Positions 50,216 through 59,721 of a stretch of DNA of 64,000 nt are shown one piece after another. The DNA is from Sinorhizobium terangae (GTDB lineage Bacteria > Pseudomonadota > Alphaproteobacteria > Rhizobiales > Rhizobiaceae): assembly GCF_029714365.1 (NCBI RefSeq), contig NZ_CP121659.1, forward strand, positions 2,356,001 through 2,420,000, read 5' to 3'. Each line of letters starts with the position of its first letter. Within the stretch, counting starts at the first letter, position 1. Both the position numbers and the translations under genes were made by a program. Under the pieces are notes generated by a model. That model saw only the letters and a program-made list of their open reading frames with translations. It was not told where the DNA came from and made no database searches.

Positions 50216-51049
50216 CTAGAGCTTGTTGTCCGGTCGCCACCGATCGAAGCGGCGTTCGATCATCCTCAGGATGTTGGTGAGAACGACGCCCGCGGCGGCA
50301 ATCAGGATGATGCCGAACATGACCCGGTCGGTCTGGAAGGTGGCGCCGGCGACGGAGATGAGATAGCCGACCCCGGCCTGTGCCGAGTACATCTCGCCAA
50401 CCACGATGCCGATGAGCGCGTGGCCGAGACCGAGGCGCAAGCCCGTCAGCAGGAATGGAACGGCGGCCGGGAAGGCAACAGTCAGGAACATCTGCCTGTC
50501 GTTCGCGCCGAAGGACCGAGCCACCTTGATGTAGTCGCGTTCGACGGTCTGGACGCCGGCGGTCGTGTTGATGAGGATCGGAAATACGGCGCTGAGAAAG
50601 ATGATCGCGAACTTCGAACCGAGGCCGATGCCGAACCAGATCATGATCAGCGGCAGCAGCGCGATGCGTGGTGTCGCGTAGAGCGCCGAAATGATCGGGT
50701 CGAAAGCGGCGTCGAAGCGGCGGTACCAGCCCATCAGGATGCCGAGCGGCACACCGACAATGATCGCCAGCCCATAGCCGACAACCAGTTCCAGTCCGCT
50801 GATGGCGAGGTGCGGATAGATGCTGCCGTCGGCGAACATCGCATAACCGGTTGCGATGATGCGGCTCGGCGAACTGGTGAAAAGCGGATTGACCAGGTCG
50901 AGGCGGACGACCGCCTCCCAGAGCAGCAGTGCCACGATCATGGTGAAGCTGCCGAGAAGCGCGTTCTCGTGGCGCACCAGCAATTCGTAGATGGCGAATT
51001 CCGACTTGCGCGGCCTTGGGATTTCTCGTTCTTCGGTAACGGATGTCAT
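50216..51049 (-). CDS. ABC transporter permease, SsuC/TauC type
   Basis: A 277-residue inner-membrane protein with about six helices. It has the EAA-loop RSFGANDRQMFLTVAFPAAVPF and the C-terminal RLGLGHALIGIVVGEMYSA, characteristic of nitrate/sulfonate/taurine-type permeases. GGGAG precedes the ATG at 51049; a TTG at 51064 is less likely. It works with the ATPase and binding protein encoded just upstream. Confidence 0.92.
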   Translation of the reverse strand: MTSVTEEREIPRPRKSEFAIYELLVRHENALLGSFTMIVALLLWEAVVRLDLVNPLFTSSPSRIIATGYAMFADGSIYPHLAISGLELVVGYGLAIIVGVPLGILMGWYRRFDAAFDPIISALYATPRIALLPLIMIWFGIGLGSKFAIIFLSAVFPILINTTAGVQTVERDYIKVARSFGANDRQMFLTVAFPAAVPFLLTGLRLGLGHALIGIVVGEMYSAQAGVGYLISVAGATFQTDRVMFGIILIAAAGVVLTNILRMIERRFDRWRPDNKL

Positions 51050-51060
51050 CTCTCGCTCCC

Positions 51061-51870
51061 TCAATGCACGCGCAGAAGGCCCATGCGGGCACTTTCCTCT
51101 TCGATCAGCCGCCAGATATGGCGGAAGATCTCCATGAAGCGCGGGGTATGCTTCAGATCGAGCGTGCGCTCCTTCGGCAGGTCGATCTCGACGATCTCCT
51201 TCACCTTCGCCGGGCGTGCGGAAAACACGACGACGCGGTTGGAAAGGAAGATCGCCTCATCGATCTGGTGGGTGATGAACACGCCGGTCTTCTGGGCCCG
51301 ATCGAGAATGCGCAGCAGCTCGAACTGCATGAATTCGCGCGTCTGCGCGTCGAGCGCCGCAAAGGGCTCGTCGAGCAGCAGCAGTTCCGGATCGACGGCG
51401 AGTGCCCTTGCGATGTTGACGCGCTGGCGCATGCCGCCGGAAAGTTCGCGCGGATAGCTGTCCTCGAACCCGGCGAGCCCGACGAGCTCGACGAACTTGC
51501 GTGCACGCGCGGCGATCTCGTCCTTGCTCAGGATCTTCTGGATCTCCAAGCCGTAGGCGACGTTGCGCTGGACCGTGCGCCAGGGAAAGAGGGAGTCCTG
51601 CTGGAAGACGAGGCCGCGATCCGGCCCCGGCTTCGTCACCTCGCGTTCGTCGATGAGGATTCTGCCGCCATCGATCGAGACGAGGCCGTCGACGGCGGCG
51701 AGAAAAGTCGATTTCCCGCAGCCACTCGGGCCGACGATGCTGACGAGTTCACCCTCGTTGACGCTGAAGTCGATGCCGTCGAGTACACTCAGATCGCGCT
51801 TGGTGCGATCATTGTAATAATTCAGTTTGACGCTATCGGCCTTCAGCTTGACCGGCGTTGCCTGCAACAT
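51061..51870 (-). CDS. ABC transporter ATP-binding protein, SsuB/TauB type
   Basis: A 269-residue ATPase with Walker A GPSGCGKST, Q-loop VFQQDSLFPW, signature LSGGMRQR, Walker B LLLLDEPFAALD and switch His ITHQI. ATG 51870 has GGGAGG seven bases upstream; the longer frame to 51939 runs into the upstream gene. It energises the adjacent permease. Confidence 0.93.
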   Translation of the reverse strand: MLQATPVKLKADSVKLNYYNDRTKRDLSVLDGIDFSVNEGELVSIVGPSGCGKSTFLAAVDGLVSIDGGRILIDEREVTKPGPDRGLVFQQDSLFPWRTVQRNVAYGLEIQKILSKDEIAARARKFVELVGLAGFEDSYPRELSGGMRQRVNIARALAVDPELLLLDEPFAALDAQTREFMQFELLRILDRAQKTGVFITHQIDEAIFLSNRVVVFSARPAKVKEIVEIDLPKERTLDLKHTPRFMEIFRHIWRLIEEESARMGLLRVH

Positions 51871-51898
51871 GGGTTGTCCTCCCGTCTTGTTCGCAGTT

Positions 51899-52894
51899 TC
51901 AGTCGAGCGCCTTGAAGAAGCCTTCGCGGTCGAGCGCATCGAGCGTGGTTGTGTCGACGATCGATTCCGGCTTCACCGAGGCCGCAGCCGGCAGCGTCTT
52001 CGAAAGCTCCGCCAGGACCGCAGTCACACCCGGAATCGAGGGACGCAGATCCTGCGGGTACACCTTCTCCGAATAGAAGCGGAACGCCTGTTCGACCGAC
52101 GGCCCCTTCTCGAGCTTCAGGAAGGAAGCCGTCACCTCCATCGCGTCCTGCGGATTGGCACGGAAGGCGTGCAGGCCCTCGCCCATCGCCATGAAGAAGC
52201 GCTTGACGACGTCTGGGTTCCCGGAAAGATAGTTCCGCGAGGTCACATAGGCGGTGTTCGGGTAATCCTTGACGATCTCGGTCACGTCCACCAGCATCTT
52301 CGAGCCGGCATCGACCATTTCCTGGGTGCGCGGATACTGCGACATCAGCCCCTGGACCTGATGGCTTTCATAGGCAGCCGCCCGAGTTCCCTCGCCGCCG
52401 AGCTGAAGAATGTTGACATCCGTCGGCTCGAGCCCGAGGGACTTCAGCGCGAACTTCAAGGCGGTGTCGGTCGACGAACCGAACTTGCTGATGGCGATGC
52501 TCTTGCCGCGCAGCTGATCGGCATTCTGGATCGAGGAATCGACGACAAGCTGGAACGGCAGCTTGTTGGCCATGCTGCCGATGATGGCGATATCGGCACC
52601 GGCAACGGCGGCCGCGATCGACGGCGTATAGCCGTTCTGGGCGATGTCGATCGAGCCGCCGACGAGCGCCTGGGTGAGCACCGAACCGCCCTCGACATAG
52701 ATGAGGTTGACGTCCAGGCCGTGCTTTTTGAACAGGCCCTTGGCAAGCGTGTACTGCATCGGCGCGCTCGTCATGGTGAAGCCGTCATAGGCGACATTCA
52801 CCTTGGTAAGGGCTTCGTCTGCCGCTGCCGGCGACAGGGCGCCGGCAATGAGGCTCAACCCCGCTGCCAAAACGGTCTTCAATAGATTTTTCAT
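51899..52894 (-). CDS. ABC transporter substrate-binding protein, NMT1/TauA type
   Basis: A 331-residue periplasmic binding protein with a signal peptide (residues 1-25, ending SPAAADE). The NMT1-type core follows: MQYTLAKGLFKKHGLDVNLIYVEGG, ALVGGSIDIAQNG and GKSIAISKFGSSTD. Such proteins bind sulfonates, thiamine precursors, riboflavin precursors, pyrimidine-like compounds or aromatic acids. Its position between hyuAB-linked enzymes and the permease genes suggests a hydantoin-like or lactam ligand. This is inference only. Confidence 0.9.
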   Translation of the reverse strand: MKNLLKTVLAAGLSLIAGALSPAAADEALTKVNVAYDGFTMTSAPMQYTLAKGLFKKHGLDVNLIYVEGGSVLTQALVGGSIDIAQNGYTPSIAAAVAGADIAIIGSMANKLPFQLVVDSSIQNADQLRGKSIAISKFGSSTDTALKFALKSLGLEPTDVNILQLGGEGTRAAAYESHQVQGLMSQYPRTQEMVDAGSKMLVDVTEIVKDYPNTAYVTSRNYLSGNPDVVKRFFMAMGEGLHAFRANPQDAMEVTASFLKLEKGPSVEQAFRFYSEKVYPQDLRPSIPGVTAVLAELSKTLPAAASVKPESIVDTTTLDALDREGFFKALD

Positions 52895-52961
52895 GCTCTC
52901 CTCCCACGGTTGGCTTGCCCTCACCCGGCTCTCCTCCGAACCAGGATGAGGGGGATTGGTT

Positions 52962-53786
52962 TCAGCTAAGCAGGCTCTGCATTCGTTCCTTGTTCATCGA
53001 CTTCATGAGCTGGTCGACGAGGCCGTTGAGCGGCAACGGCAGCTTGACGCTCTGCGCAAGGTCGAGCGCGACGTCCATGTCCTTTTCCGCCCACTTGCCG
53101 GTGCTCTTGCCCCAGCGCGACAGCGACCAGTTGGCACCGGAAGAATGCATCAGCGCGGAGACCAGCGTCGGCACGTCGGCGCCGAGCTGCTTAGCGAGGC
53201 TGAGCGCTTCAAAGTTGGCGCAGATGCAGGCCCAAAGCAGCATATTGTTGGTCGTCTTTGCGATCTGGCCGGTACCGCTCGGCCCGATATGAAGGATATT
53301 GCTGCCAAAGGCCGAAAGCACGGGGCGCGCCTTCTCAAGCCACTTCGCTTCGCCGCCGACGAAGACCGTCAGCGTGCCGTTGTCGGCCGCTTCCTGGCCG
53401 AGCACGACCGGCGTATCGAGAACACCGACGCCCTTCTCGGCCGCCTGGCGCTCAAGCTCTCGGCAGGTGTCGGGCGCGATCGAGCTCGCAATGCAGATCA
53501 CCGACCCCGGTGCCAGCGAGGCGAGAAGCCCGCCCTCGCCGATCACGTCGACGACCTGCTTGTCGGTCTGGACCATGACGACGACAACTTCGGCACCGCT
53601 GCCGACCTCTGCAATGCCCGCCTTGGTCGGAATGCCGATCGCCTGCGACTTGGCCGTGGCCTCGACTGAGACGTCGTAGCCGGCAACGGTGAAGCCCTTC
53701 TCTTTCAGGTGCCGGGCCATCTGGTAGCCCATGGCACCGAGCCCGATCACCCCGGCCGTCGGTTTCGTGTTCACAATTCCATCCAT
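52962..53786 (-). CDS. NAD(P)-dependent beta-hydroxyacid dehydrogenase-family protein
   Basis: A 274-residue protein of the 3-hydroxyisobutyrate/tartronate-semialdehyde dehydrogenase family. It has the dinucleotide motif GLGAMGYQMARHL and the catalytic Lys in GQIAKTTNNML. The substrate loop reads TPVVLGQEAADNGTLTVFVGG, in place of the usual DAPVSGG. This points to an unusual substrate. It lies between hyuB and the ABC binding-protein gene with short gaps (21 and 67 nt). Confidence 0.88.
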   Translation of the reverse strand: MDGIVNTKPTAGVIGLGAMGYQMARHLKEKGFTVAGYDVSVEATAKSQAIGIPTKAGIAEVGSGAEVVVVMVQTDKQVVDVIGEGGLLASLAPGSVICIASSIAPDTCRELERQAAEKGVGVLDTPVVLGQEAADNGTLTVFVGGEAKWLEKARPVLSAFGSNILHIGPSGTGQIAKTTNNMLLWACICANFEALSLAKQLGADVPTLVSALMHSSGANWSLSRWGKSTGKWAEKDMDVALDLAQSVKLPLPLNGLVDQLMKSMNKERMQSLLS

Positions 53787-53807
53787 AGTCTTCCTCCTGA
53801 TCTCGCT

Positions 53808-55580
53808 TCAAGCCGCCCCGGCCTTCGACCGTGCCGCCCGCAATCTCTGCGTCGCCTCCTGATCGAGGCTCGGGCCATTCGCTCCCGCCACCAGCACCAC
53901 GCCATAGTCGCGTCCGGCCGCCTCGACGGAGACATACCCTTCCCTGACGTCGGCAAGCACCGATGCCGGATCGCGCGTCAGCGGGTCGCCGTAACCGCCA
54001 CCGCCCGGCGTTTCGAGTTCGAACACATCGCCGGCCTTAAGCGGATAGTCGGCGTAGCGCGAAGGCAGGCGCTTCCAGCCCTCCTCGTCCGGATTGATCC
54101 GGATGTCGCCGGTGCGACCGGGCAGGCCGTCGGCATAGCCTTCCGCCGGAATGACGTGCTTGGTCGAGCGGATCGAAAAGCGCGCATCGGTGAGGTTCAG
54201 ATATTTGCGCCGAATGCCGAGCCCGCCCCGGAATTTGCCGGCACCGCCCGAGTCTCGGATCAACTCGAAGGCAAGCACACGGGTCGGAAACTCGCTCTCG
54301 ATGATCTCCACCGGCGCGATTTTCGCGTTGCTCTGGTTGACCGTCGTTCCCGAGGCTCCGTCGCGCGTCGAGCGGGCCCCCGCTCCGCCACCGACGATCT
54401 CGTACTGCACGTAGCTGCTGCCGGTATTCGTGCCGCGGCCGCCGAGGATGATCGACCGGCTCCCGCAGCCGTCGGCTCGCGAGCGTTCCGGCACCACTTG
54501 CCCGAGCGCCGCGAAAATCCCGTCGACGACGGCGTGAACCGTCGGATTATAGGTGTTCACCGGCGCCGGATAACGCGGGTTCAGGACGCTTGACGGCCGG
54601 GTCTCGACTGCGAAGGACCGCAGGATGCCGCTGGTGATGAAGATGTTCGGGTCCACCAGCGAGATAAGCGCATAGGCGCAGGCTGCCTGGACGAGCGGCG
54701 GGCGGATATTCGCCGGCCCCCGCGTCTGGTCGGCCGAGCCGGTAAAGTCGAAGCGGATGGTGTCGCCCGCCTTTTCCACCCGGACATGGATGCGCACCGG
54801 CTTTGACAGTTCGACGCCATCGTCGTCGACAAAGCGCTCGGCCTCGAAGACGCCGTCCTTCCAGGTCTTGATAATCGCCCGCATCCGCCGCTCGGCGATG
54901 TCACCCAGTTCGTTGAAAGCGGCGACGCATTTCGATGCACCGAACTTTTCCAAAAGGGCCGCAAGCCGGCGCTCGCCGAGACGGGCGGAGCCCAACTGGC
55001 CACGAATGTCGCCGAGCACCAGTTCCGGCGTGCGGCTGTTGGCGGCTATGATCCTCTCGACATCGCCGAAGGGCAGGTAGTTGCGCTGGTAGCGCACCGG
55101 CGGCAATTGCAAGCCTTCATTATAGACTTCACGCGCCTGGCCCGAGCAGCTCCCCGGCACCGGGCCACCGATGTCGCCCTTGTGCGCGATGCTGGCGCAG
55201 AACGCTACCAGCGTATCTTCGAAGAACAGCGGCGTGATCACCGCCATGTCAGGCGCATGAGGGCTGCCACCCTCGTAGGGGTCGTTGATGAGGAACGCGT
55301 CGCCAGGCGCGATGTCGCCACCGAACGCTCGCAACACCGCCTCAGTGCAAGCCGGGAAGGCGCCGATGTGCAACGGCAGGACCACGTGCTGGGCGATGAC
55401 CGCCGCATTGGCGTCGAGGAGCGCGCAGGAAGCATCCTGCGATTCCCGGATAATGGTTGAAAAACCGGTGCGGAACAGCGAGTTCTGCATCTCCTGCACG
55501 ATGCCGCCGAGGCTCGCGCGGATCACTTCAAGTTCGACGGCAGTGGGCCTGCCAAGCGAAGCGCTACGCTGCAGCATCAC
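53808..55580 (-). CDS. hyuB: Hydantoinase B/oxoprolinase-family subunit
   Basis: A 590-residue protein of the HyuB family. Conserved blocks include EVIRASLGGIVQEMQNSLFR, LINDPYEGGSPHAPDMAV, FCASIAHKGDIGG, GLQLPPVRYQ and a Gly-rich C-terminus with GDVFELETPGGGGYGDP. With HyuA it makes an ATP-dependent ring-opening or carboxylating enzyme. Known members act on N-methylhydantoin, 5-oxoproline, acetone or acetophenone. Its ATG overlaps the hyuA stop (55580-55577), so the two are made together. Confidence 0.92.
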   Translation of the reverse strand: MMLQRSASLGRPTAVELEVIRASLGGIVQEMQNSLFRTGFSTIIRESQDASCALLDANAAVIAQHVVLPLHIGAFPACTEAVLRAFGGDIAPGDAFLINDPYEGGSPHAPDMAVITPLFFEDTLVAFCASIAHKGDIGGPVPGSCSGQAREVYNEGLQLPPVRYQRNYLPFGDVERIIAANSRTPELVLGDIRGQLGSARLGERRLAALLEKFGASKCVAAFNELGDIAERRMRAIIKTWKDGVFEAERFVDDDGVELSKPVRIHVRVEKAGDTIRFDFTGSADQTRGPANIRPPLVQAACAYALISLVDPNIFITSGILRSFAVETRPSSVLNPRYPAPVNTYNPTVHAVVDGIFAALGQVVPERSRADGCGSRSIILGGRGTNTGSSYVQYEIVGGGAGARSTRDGASGTTVNQSNAKIAPVEIIESEFPTRVLAFELIRDSGGAGKFRGGLGIRRKYLNLTDARFSIRSTKHVIPAEGYADGLPGRTGDIRINPDEEGWKRLPSRYADYPLKAGDVFELETPGGGGYGDPLTRDPASVLADVREGYVSVEAAGRDYGVVLVAGANGPSLDQEATQRLRAARSKAGAA

Positions 55581-57637
55581 GCGACCTCCGTTACGATGAG
55601 ATTCTTGAATTCGTCGACCCGAACCTGCTGACCAGGCAGGATGACCGTGGTGCAGTCGAACTGTTCCACGACGGCCGGGCCGGTGAAGACGAGCCCGACA
55701 TCCAGGCGCTCACGCTGGTAAACGGCGCAGTCGAGGTTTTCGCCGTCGAAGCGGACCGGACGGCGCCCGAGAAACGCCTCCGCAAGCGTTCCGCCGCTCG
55801 GCTGGTAGCGCTTGGCGTTGACCGGCGGCACGAGGCCGACAGCCTTGACGCGATAGGAAACGATCTCCACGGATTCGCCTGATGCCTTGTGACCGAACAT
55901 CACCTCATGCTCGGCATCGAAAGCGCTGCGCACGGCATCGACATCCGCGGTATCGGCCAGCGCACCGATCGGAACAGTAAGTTCATACCCCTGCCCGGCA
56001 TAGCGCAGATCGAGAGCCCGCTCGATACGGATGCGATCCGCCCGGAAGCCTTCCTCGGCGAGGTCGGCGAGCGCCTGTGCTTCCATGCCGGCGAAAATCG
56101 CGTTGAGTTCGCTTGCCGAGGCGCCGTCGAGCGGTGTCAATCGTGAGCGCACATAGTCATGCGTGACGTCCGACATCACCAGGCCCATGGCCGAGAAGAC
56201 GCCGGCATGCAGCGGCACGACGAGACCGGCCATGCCGAGCTCACGGGCGATGCGGGCGGCATGCAGCGGACCGGCGCCGCCGAAGGGCAGCAACATGAAG
56301 TCGCGCAGATCGTGGCCGCGCATCGTCGAGATGGCCTTGATCGCCTCCTCCATCTTGACGTTGATGATCCGCACGATGCCTTCGGCCGCTTCGAGCACAT
56401 CCATGCCGAGCGGACCAGCCACATGGGTTTCCACGGCCAGGCGTGCTTTCTGCGCGTCGAGACGCATCTTGCCACCGAGGAAGTTTTCTTCCGAAAGATA
56501 ACCGAGCAACAGGTTGCAGTCGGTGATCGTCGGCTTGGTGCCGCCGCGGCTGTAGCAAGCAGGACCCGGTATAGCGCCGGCGCTTTCCGGCCCGACCTGG
56601 AGGACGCCGAAACGGTCCACTTCGGCGATCGTGCCGCCGCCGGCGCTGACCGTGTTGATATCCATCATCGGCATGGCGATGTCGCGGCCCTCGACCTTGC
56701 CGCGGTTGGCGATCACCGGCGTGCCGTTCTTGATCAGCGCCACGTCGCAGGACGTGCCGCCCATGTCGAAGGTGACGATGTCGTGGTGGCCGGTGGAGCG
56801 CGCCATCGCGACGCTCGCAGTCACGCCGCCCGCAGGACCGGAAAGTACTGTCGTGACGCCTTTCTTCGCGGTCGCCTCGAAGGTCGCCATGCCTCCGTTC
56901 GACTGCATGATGTATTTCTGCGGTGTCTTCACGCCCGCCGCTTCCAGCCGGTCGGCGAGCCGGGCGATGTAGCGGGCAAGGACCGGTTGCAGGTAGGCGT
57001 TGATCACCGTCGTGCTCAGGCGATGGTATTCGCGGATCTGCGGCACGATTTCTGACGAAAGCGAGACTTCGCAGCCTGGCAGTTCCTCGCGGACGATTTC
57101 GCGGATCCACTCCTCATGGCGCGGATAGAGGAAGGAGAAGAGCAGGCAGACGGCGACGGATTCGACGCCCTGGCCGCGGAGTTCGGCAAGCGTCTCGCGA
57201 AGCGCGGCTTCGTCGAGTTCGGCAAGGACGCTGCCGTCGTGCACCACGCGCTCCGAGACTTCGCCGGTCAGGGACGGCAGCACGATCGGCTGAGGCTTTT
57301 CATAGAGGATATCGAAGATCGCCGGCCCATGCGGACGCGCCTGCTCACCGACTTCGTAGATACCGCGAAAACCTTTGGTCACCAGAAGTCCGGTCTTCGC
57401 CCCCTTGCCTTCCAGAAGCGCGTTCGTCCCGACCGTCGTACCATGGCAGAAATAGCTCACCTCGTCCGGACGCACGCCGCGCCCCAACAGAATATCGATC
57501 CCGGAAAGGATAGCCCGCGACGGGTCGTCTGGTGTCGACGGAACCTTGGAAATCGACGTCTCTCCCGTCGTTTCGTCGAGATAGACAAAGTCCGAAAACG
57601 TCCCGCCGGTGTCGACGGTCACGCGATAGCCTCCCAT
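55577..57637 (-). CDS. hyuA: Hydantoinase A/oxoprolinase-family subunit
   Basis: A 686-residue protein of the ASKHA-fold HyuA family. VDTGGTFSDFVYLDE is the first phosphate loop, then CHGTTVGTNALLEGKGAKTG, and SGPAGGVTAS with FDMGGTSCDVAL is the second nucleotide site. It phosphorylates the ring carbonyl using ATP before HyuB-dependent hydrolysis. First gene of the catabolic operon, 177 nt after the second LysR gene. Substrate options are hydantoins, 5-oxoproline or another cyclic imide/lactam; sequence alone does not choose. Confidence 0.92.
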   Translation of the reverse strand: MGGYRVTVDTGGTFSDFVYLDETTGETSISKVPSTPDDPSRAILSGIDILLGRGVRPDEVSYFCHGTTVGTNALLEGKGAKTGLLVTKGFRGIYEVGEQARPHGPAIFDILYEKPQPIVLPSLTGEVSERVVHDGSVLAELDEAALRETLAELRGQGVESVAVCLLFSFLYPRHEEWIREIVREELPGCEVSLSSEIVPQIREYHRLSTTVINAYLQPVLARYIARLADRLEAAGVKTPQKYIMQSNGGMATFEATAKKGVTTVLSGPAGGVTASVAMARSTGHHDIVTFDMGGTSCDVALIKNGTPVIANRGKVEGRDIAMPMMDINTVSAGGGTIAEVDRFGVLQVGPESAGAIPGPACYSRGGTKPTITDCNLLLGYLSEENFLGGKMRLDAQKARLAVETHVAGPLGMDVLEAAEGIVRIINVKMEEAIKAISTMRGHDLRDFMLLPFGGAGPLHAARIARELGMAGLVVPLHAGVFSAMGLVMSDVTHDYVRSRLTPLDGASASELNAIFAGMEAQALADLAEEGFRADRIRIERALDLRYAGQGYELTVPIGALADTADVDAVRSAFDAEHEVMFGHKASGESVEIVSYRVKAVGLVPPVNAKRYQPSGGTLAEAFLGRRPVRFDGENLDCAVYQRERLDVGLVFTGPAVVEQFDCTTVILPGQQVRVDEFKNLIVTEVA

Positions 57638-57814
57638 GCGGCAGCCTCCCTGATGCGCTCCCTGCGGCCTGCCATTCAGGCCGCCCGGCGCTCTCTCCTG
57701 ACCGCGCCGGACTTGATGTATGGCAAGCCTAGTGGCGCGAAGACGGCCTGTCCAAGACCGTTGAAAGCGGCGAGCTATAAGTTTTTCGCTATGGCTGAGG
57801 GAGGTCGCATGGCG

Positions 57815-58765
57815 TCAGGAAGACGTCCCGGCAATGTCGAAGCGCGGATCGACGATGATCGCGTAAGGGGCCGAGGCACGACAGATATGACGAACCACGT
57901 CCTTCAGGAACGGTCCGATGACTTCGTCTTCCAAAGGCGAGCGCTCCTCGCGCCGGCTCACCATGTAGAGCGTGCGGCTCGGCACGGGACGCTCTATCCT
58001 GCGGATGGCGAAGATGCCGCGGCTGACGCCGTCGGCAACGCTGCCATAGGGCAGAAGGCTGGCGCCACCCTCGGCGATGCGCGCCCGGATCGCCGGCACC
58101 GACTGCATGTCCGAAACGATGCGCGGTTCAAGCGACAGTCGCTGGGCCATGCGGCGGACAAGCGTGACGATGCCACGCTCGCCGGCGAAGAAGAGCTCCT
58201 CTTGAAGGGCGTCGGCAAAGCTGATGGGGCTGTCGTCCTGAGCGTTGGCGCGGGCGGTCACGAACAGCAGTTCGTCCTCTATCACAGCTTCGCGCACCAA
58301 GCCCGGACGCCCCTCGACGTCATAGGCAAAGGCGAGGTCGATCTCCTTCCGCTCGAGCGCAGCGATCAGCGCGAAGCTCAACTCCTCGACCAGCTTCAGC
58401 GATGTCGCCGGCAGTTTCGTCCCCGCCGCGATCAGCACGTCGGCCCCGACAAGGCGCATGTGGCTCGGGACGAGGCCGATCACGAAAGGACGCGGCGCCG
58501 GGCTGCCGGCGGCAGACCGGACGTCCTCAAGCGTCCGCTCCAGAAATCGCTCCAGTTCGTTGTAGCGCTCGTACAAAACCTCGCCGGCCTTCGTCGGCAC
58601 GACGCCGCGCGAATGCCGCTCGAACAGGCTGACACCGATCTCGCGTTCGAGGTCGCGAATCTGGATGCTGATCGCGGTCTGGGCAAGCTTCAGCCGGGCG
58701 GCGGCGTGCGACATGCCGCCGGTTTTGACCACCATCGCGAAATAGCGCAGCTGCCGAAGGTTTAT
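57815..58765 (-). CDS. LysR-family regulator with apparent ATA start
   Basis: A 316-residue LysR protein if read from ATA 58765, which encodes the first residue of x-NLRQLRYFAMVVKTGGMS, the normal LysR N-terminus. The only in-frame canonical start nearby is ATG 58735, which would remove ten residues of the first helix of the DNA-binding domain. The in-frame stop TAA lies two codons before ATA, so no earlier start exists. A GAGGAGG site sits seven bases upstream, and ATA overlaps the TAA of the upstream LysR gene (ATAA). The effector domain includes VIGLVPSHMRLVGADVLIAAG. Likely regulator of hyuAB. Confidence 0.85.
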   Translation of the reverse strand: MNLRQLRYFAMVVKTGGMSHAAARLKLAQTAISIQIRDLEREIGVSLFERHSRGVVPTKAGEVLYERYNELERFLERTLEDVRSAAGSPAPRPFVIGLVPSHMRLVGADVLIAAGTKLPATSLKLVEELSFALIAALERKEIDLAFAYDVEGRPGLVREAVIEDELLFVTARANAQDDSPISFADALQEELFFAGERGIVTLVRRMAQRLSLEPRIVSDMQSVPAIRARIAEGGASLLPYGSVADGVSRGIFAIRRIERPVPSRTLYMVSRREERSPLEDEVIGPFLKDVVRHICRASAPYAIIVDPRFDIAGTSS

Positions 58766-59721
58766 GGCTTAGCCTCCTCGTGTCGACGCGGTACAACGTT
58801 GCCGATGAGATTGCCGTAGGGTCCCATCTTCTCGGCGAGCCGGCCGATCATCCGGTCGAGAAAGGCGAGCAGCGCCGTTTCATGAACGAAAGACGGGGCA
58901 TCCGACATCCGGTTCAGGAAGAGCGTCCGCTTGATCGACGGCTGGCGGATCGGACAGGCAACGATCAGCCCCTGCTGGATTTCCTCCGCGACCACGCCGT
59001 AAGGCACCACGCTGGTGGCCGCTCCCCGCGCGACCAGCGTCTTGATCGCCGGCATTGACTGCACCTCGAAGGCGACGTTCACGGAAAGCCCTTGCCGGCC
59101 CGCCACCTCGTGAACGAGCCGCCAGACGATGTCGCGGTCGCTGACGAGCGCCAGGTCGGTGCGGATCGCCTCCTCGAACGAGATCGATTCCCCAAGCACG
59201 CGGGATCCGGCGCCGGCGACAAAGAGCAATTCTTCCTCAATGAGCGCGGTGGCCGCGAGCCCCGGACGGTTCTCGAACTCATATGCGAGCGCGACATCGA
59301 GCTCGCGGCGCATAAGCGCGTCGATCAGGATGAAGCTCAGTTCCTCGACCACGCGGAAGGATATGTCCGGGATCTCGTCACGGGCGGCAACAAGTAGTTC
59401 CGGGCCTATCAACGCCTGGATACTGGGCGTGACGCCGAGATTGACCACCTCTCGCCTCGCCGCCCCATGCGCCTTCACCTCCCGGCGCGCCTCCTCGACG
59501 GAACTGAGTATGGCAAGCGCATGCCGGTGCAAAACCTCACCGGCCTCGGTCAGCGAAATGCCGCGCGAATGACGAACCAGAAGCCGGACGCCAAGCGATT
59601 CCTCCAAATGCCTGATCTGCTGGCCGAGCGCCGTCTGCGCGACATTCAAGCCCTCCGACGCCCGGGTGATATTCCCGGTCTCGACCACCTTCACGAAATA
59701 ACGAAGCTGCCTGAGATTAAT
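58762..59721 (-). CDS. LysR-family regulator with apparent ATT start
   Basis: A 319-residue LysR protein if read from ATT 59721, which begins x-NLRQLRYFVKVVETGNIT. The frame upstream reaches TAG with no ATG, GTG or TTG; the first canonical codon is GTG 59694, after RYF, which would destroy the first DNA-binding helix. GGAGGAG lies five bases before ATT. The protein is a paralogue of the next gene (shared AQTA, RHSRG, VVEELSF/LVEELSF, QSMPAIK/QSVPAIR segments). It is the first gene of the minus-strand run leading to hyuAB and the ABC importer. Confidence 0.85.
   Translation of the reverse strand: MNLRQLRYFVKVVETGNITRASEGLNVAQTALGQQIRHLEESLGVRLLVRHSRGISLTEAGEVLHRHALAILSSVEEARREVKAHGAARREVVNLGVTPSIQALIGPELLVAARDEIPDISFRVVEELSFILIDALMRRELDVALAYEFENRPGLAATALIEEELLFVAGAGSRVLGESISFEEAIRTDLALVSDRDIVWRLVHEVAGRQGLSVNVAFEVQSMPAIKTLVARGAATSVVPYGVVAEEIQQGLIVACPIRQPSIKRTLFLNRMSDAPSFVHETALLAFLDRMIGRLAEKMGPYGNLIGNVVPRRHEEAKP

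Noticed and set aside
57116..58819. Plus-strand open frame (567 codons) spanning hyuA and LysR antisense
   Set aside because: It crosses two real minus-strand genes and their intergenic gap, with Arg/His/Asp-rich shadow composition.
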